Below are positions 3,952 to 5,245 of a stretch of 5,245 bases of DNA, piece by piece. The stretch is from Candidatus Saccharimonadota bacterium (GTDB lineage: Bacteria > Patescibacteriota > Saccharimonadia > Saccharimonadales > Saccharimonadaceae), in NCBI GenBank assembly GCA_900556355.1, contig UNSP01000030.1, forward strand, positions 1 through 5,245. The letters run 5' to 3'. Each line of letters starts with the position of its first letter. Positions within the stretch are counted from its first letter, which is position 1. The position numbers and the translations under genes are program-made. The notes beneath the pieces were generated by a model. That model searched no databases. It saw only the letters and a program-made list of their open reading frames with translations, and had not been told where the DNA came from.

Positions 3952-5073
3952 CTAGCGTCGTTTTCGCGGCACAATTTTTGAAGCGCTGTTCTTCAATTGC
4001 TCTTCGGCTTGATGCAATTTTGTAGCCGCAGCTTCTTGCAGATTGATCGATCGAGCTTCCAATATGCTGCTGCCGACCGCCAAACTCACAAACAATAAGC
4101 CCAAGCCACCCGTCGCCCATTCCGGTAATTCCAAATGGAATAATTTGGCAATCATCATCACGCCAAGCGCCATAATTGCCCAGTGAGCGCCATTTTCCAG
4201 ATATTTATATTTGCTCAGCGCGCCTGTTCGCAACAAATATACGGTTAGTGATCGAACCCAAATCGCTCCAGCGCCCAGCCCAGCCACTATTAGTAGCACA
4301 CTGTTGGTAATGGCGAACGCACCAATCACACCATCAAAGCTAAAGCTGGCATCCAGAACTTCCAAATATAACAAGCTAGCGAACGCCGCCCAGCCAGTTT
4401 TAATCTTAACGGATTTTGCGTCATCTTCATGAAAAAATGACCCAAATAGTTCCAATCCGATATGCAACACAATTCCAAGAACCGCTGAAATCAGCACCAA
4501 AGATTTATGCGGCGCCTCGACCGTAAAGTACAAAACAGCCGCCACGCTAAGCATTATGCACACCTTAAAATTCTCAAATCGCCCAGCCTTAGCCAAGATC
4601 GGCTCAACGTGCCGCATCCAGTGAACACGCTTGTTGTAATCGATGAAATAGCTAAGACCAATCATAATCAAAAACGCACCACCAAACGCGTCAATCATCG
4701 GCGATGCCTCGTGCAGGATTTTGCCGTACTCGACAGGTTTATGTAGCGCCAGATTGACAACATCCATAAATCCATGACCGCTCGCAATCATCACGATAGC
4801 AATTGGCAATATGAATCGAACGACAAACACCGCCACAAATATACCAGCCGTCAGGAAGACCTTCTGCCAGACTTGACTCATTCCCGCCAAAACCTTGCTA
4901 TTTATCACCGCGTTGTCGAAGCTAAACGTAACTTCCAAAACCACCAAAATAGTAAATAGCCAAAGACCGCTAACGCCCATATGACTAAAAATCAAACTGC
5001 CCAGACCTAAGGTTAATAGGACTGAAAACCAGAAAATCCGAAACGGATGATGTGAATGTAAAAGATGCTTCAT
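3952..5073 (-). CDS. DUF475 / TerC-like integral membrane protein
   Basis: The protein has 373 residues from ATG 5073 to TAG at 3954-3952. It is a polytopic membrane protein of the DUF475 family, related to TerC. TerC proteins are linked to tellurite resistance and to manganese export or membrane-protein metalation; the role of DUF475 itself is not established. The two paired acidic membrane motifs typical of the family are clear: EVTFSFDNAVIN at residues 47-58 and EVLDASFSFDGVIGAF at 238-253, an internal repeat that reflects the two-half architecture. Hydrophobic segments fall near 12-31, 35-58, 71-98, 128-144, 170-184, 190-210, 228-255, 257-275, 297-311 and 321-337. The last ~30 residues are a charged tail ending KRR, probably cytoplasmic. 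The start codon lies eight bases after an extended -10 with no Shine-Dalgarno. Confidence 0.92.
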   Translation of the reverse strand: MKHLLHSHHPFRIFWFSVLLTLGLGSLIFSHMGVSGLWLFTILVVLEVTFSFDNAVINSKVLAGMSQVWQKVFLTAGIFVAVFVVRFILPIAIVMIASGHGFMDVVNLALHKPVEYGKILHEASPMIDAFGGAFLIMIGLSYFIDYNKRVHWMRHVEPILAKAGRFENFKVCIMLSVAAVLYFTVEAPHKSLVLISAVLGIVLHIGLELFGSFFHEDDAKSVKIKTGWAAFASLLYLEVLDASFSFDGVIGAFAITNSVLLIVAGLGAGAIWVRSLTVYLLRTGALSKYKYLENGAHWAIMALGVMMIAKLFHLELPEWATGGLGLLFVSLAVGSSILEARSINLQEAAATKLHQAEEQLKNSASKIVPRKRR

Positions 5074-5081
5074 ATTGATTT

Positions 5082-5087
5082 AGTATA
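5082..5087 (-). promoter_or_regulatory. Extended -10 box of DUF475 gene, leaderless start
   Basis: On the minus strand TGCTATACT (an extended -10 with TG) is followed by eight bases and ATG 5073. No Shine-Dalgarno and no good -35 element are present, so the message probably starts at or next to the ATG. Confidence 0.58.
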
Positions 5088-5101
5088 GCATAAGCATGGG
5101 G

Positions 5102-5107
5102 TATAAT
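5102..5107 (+). promoter_or_regulatory. -10 box of the last gene, leaderless start
   Basis: A perfect TATAAT lies seven bases before ATG 5115, with no ribosome-binding site. At the 17-base spacing the -35 position reads TTTAGT (5079-5084), a weak match that overlaps the DUF475 -10. Confidence 0.58.
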
Positions 5108-5114
5108 TTTATAT

Positions 5115-5245
5115 ATGGCACAAAAATCGCCAGATGGTCGCATAAAAAAGTTTTTATCAGCCAACAGCGAATTGATCGGTTGGGTGGTTTTTGGTGTCCT
5201 TATAATTTCTATTTATCAATTCAGCTCACGATTCGGCGTCATGTT
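5115..5245 (+). CDS. N-terminus of a membrane protein of unknown family (3' truncated)
   Basis: ATG 5115 opens a frame that runs off the window after 43 codons. The first 20 residues are polar and basic (MAQKSPDGRIKKF), then about 15 hydrophobic residues (IGWVVFGVLIISIY, about 21-34) form a likely membrane anchor with a cytoplasmic N-terminus, and the chain continues with SSRFGVM. No signal-peptidase site is obvious. The start is supported by TATAAT seven bases upstream. Too little is present to name a family. Confidence 0.65.
   Translation, partial: MAQKSPDGRIKKFLSANSELIGWVVFGVLIISIYQFSSRFGVM

Noticed and set aside
1..5245. CRISPR array, tRNA, rRNA, insertion sequence or transposase
   Set aside because: I saw no regular spaced repeats, no cloverleaf-like segment and no transposase-like frame on either strand.

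Overview
The window looks like a compact, fairly AT-rich bacterial genome with short intergenic gaps and several genes with no Shine-Dalgarno sequence. My best guess is a Candidate Phyla Radiation lineage such as Saccharibacteria (TM7). That is an impression from gene content and architecture, not a proof. The standard code fits: all visible stops are TAA or TAG, and no reading frame needs recoding.

Left part (1-1336, + strand). The window opens in the 3' end of a DHH/DHHA1 phosphoesterase gene. Next come a promoter, a possible 45-codon leaderless ORF and a CYTH-domain triphosphate-binding protein. Directly after the CYTH stop lies a second, diverged copy of the last ~25 codons of the DHH gene, then an unrecognised 71-codon ORF. 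The two DHH tails differ mostly at synonymous positions. This suggests that a small block carrying the CYTH gene was inserted at the DHH 3' end and brought a foreign allele of that end with it.

Middle part (1337-2370, + strand). A near-consensus extended -10 promoter drives a CPBP-family membrane protease through a structured ~80-nt leader. Thirty-seven bases after its stop codon is a complete type III hammerhead ribozyme at 2314-2368, with all core nucleotides and three perfect stems. It ends exactly where the convergent cobW-like gene begins. The leader and the 3' UTR share short complementary and repeated elements. The 3' UTR also carries a second copy of one ribozyme strand that could compete for stem III. 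This ribozyme is the most striking item in the window.

Right part (2371-5245). A cobW-like GTPase gene (- strand) and peptidyl-tRNA hydrolase (+ strand) diverge from a 43-bp gap. A DUF475/TerC-like membrane protein (- strand) converges on pth with only 8 bp between them. It then diverges, across a 41-bp gap, from a truncated membrane-protein gene that runs off the window. In both divergent gaps, each gene has a -10 box 6-8 bases before its ATG and no Shine-Dalgarno sequence, so all four are predicted to be leaderless. The CYTH and CPBP genes instead have clear Shine-Dalgarno sites, which is one more sign that the left and middle blocks have a different history from the housekeeping genes.
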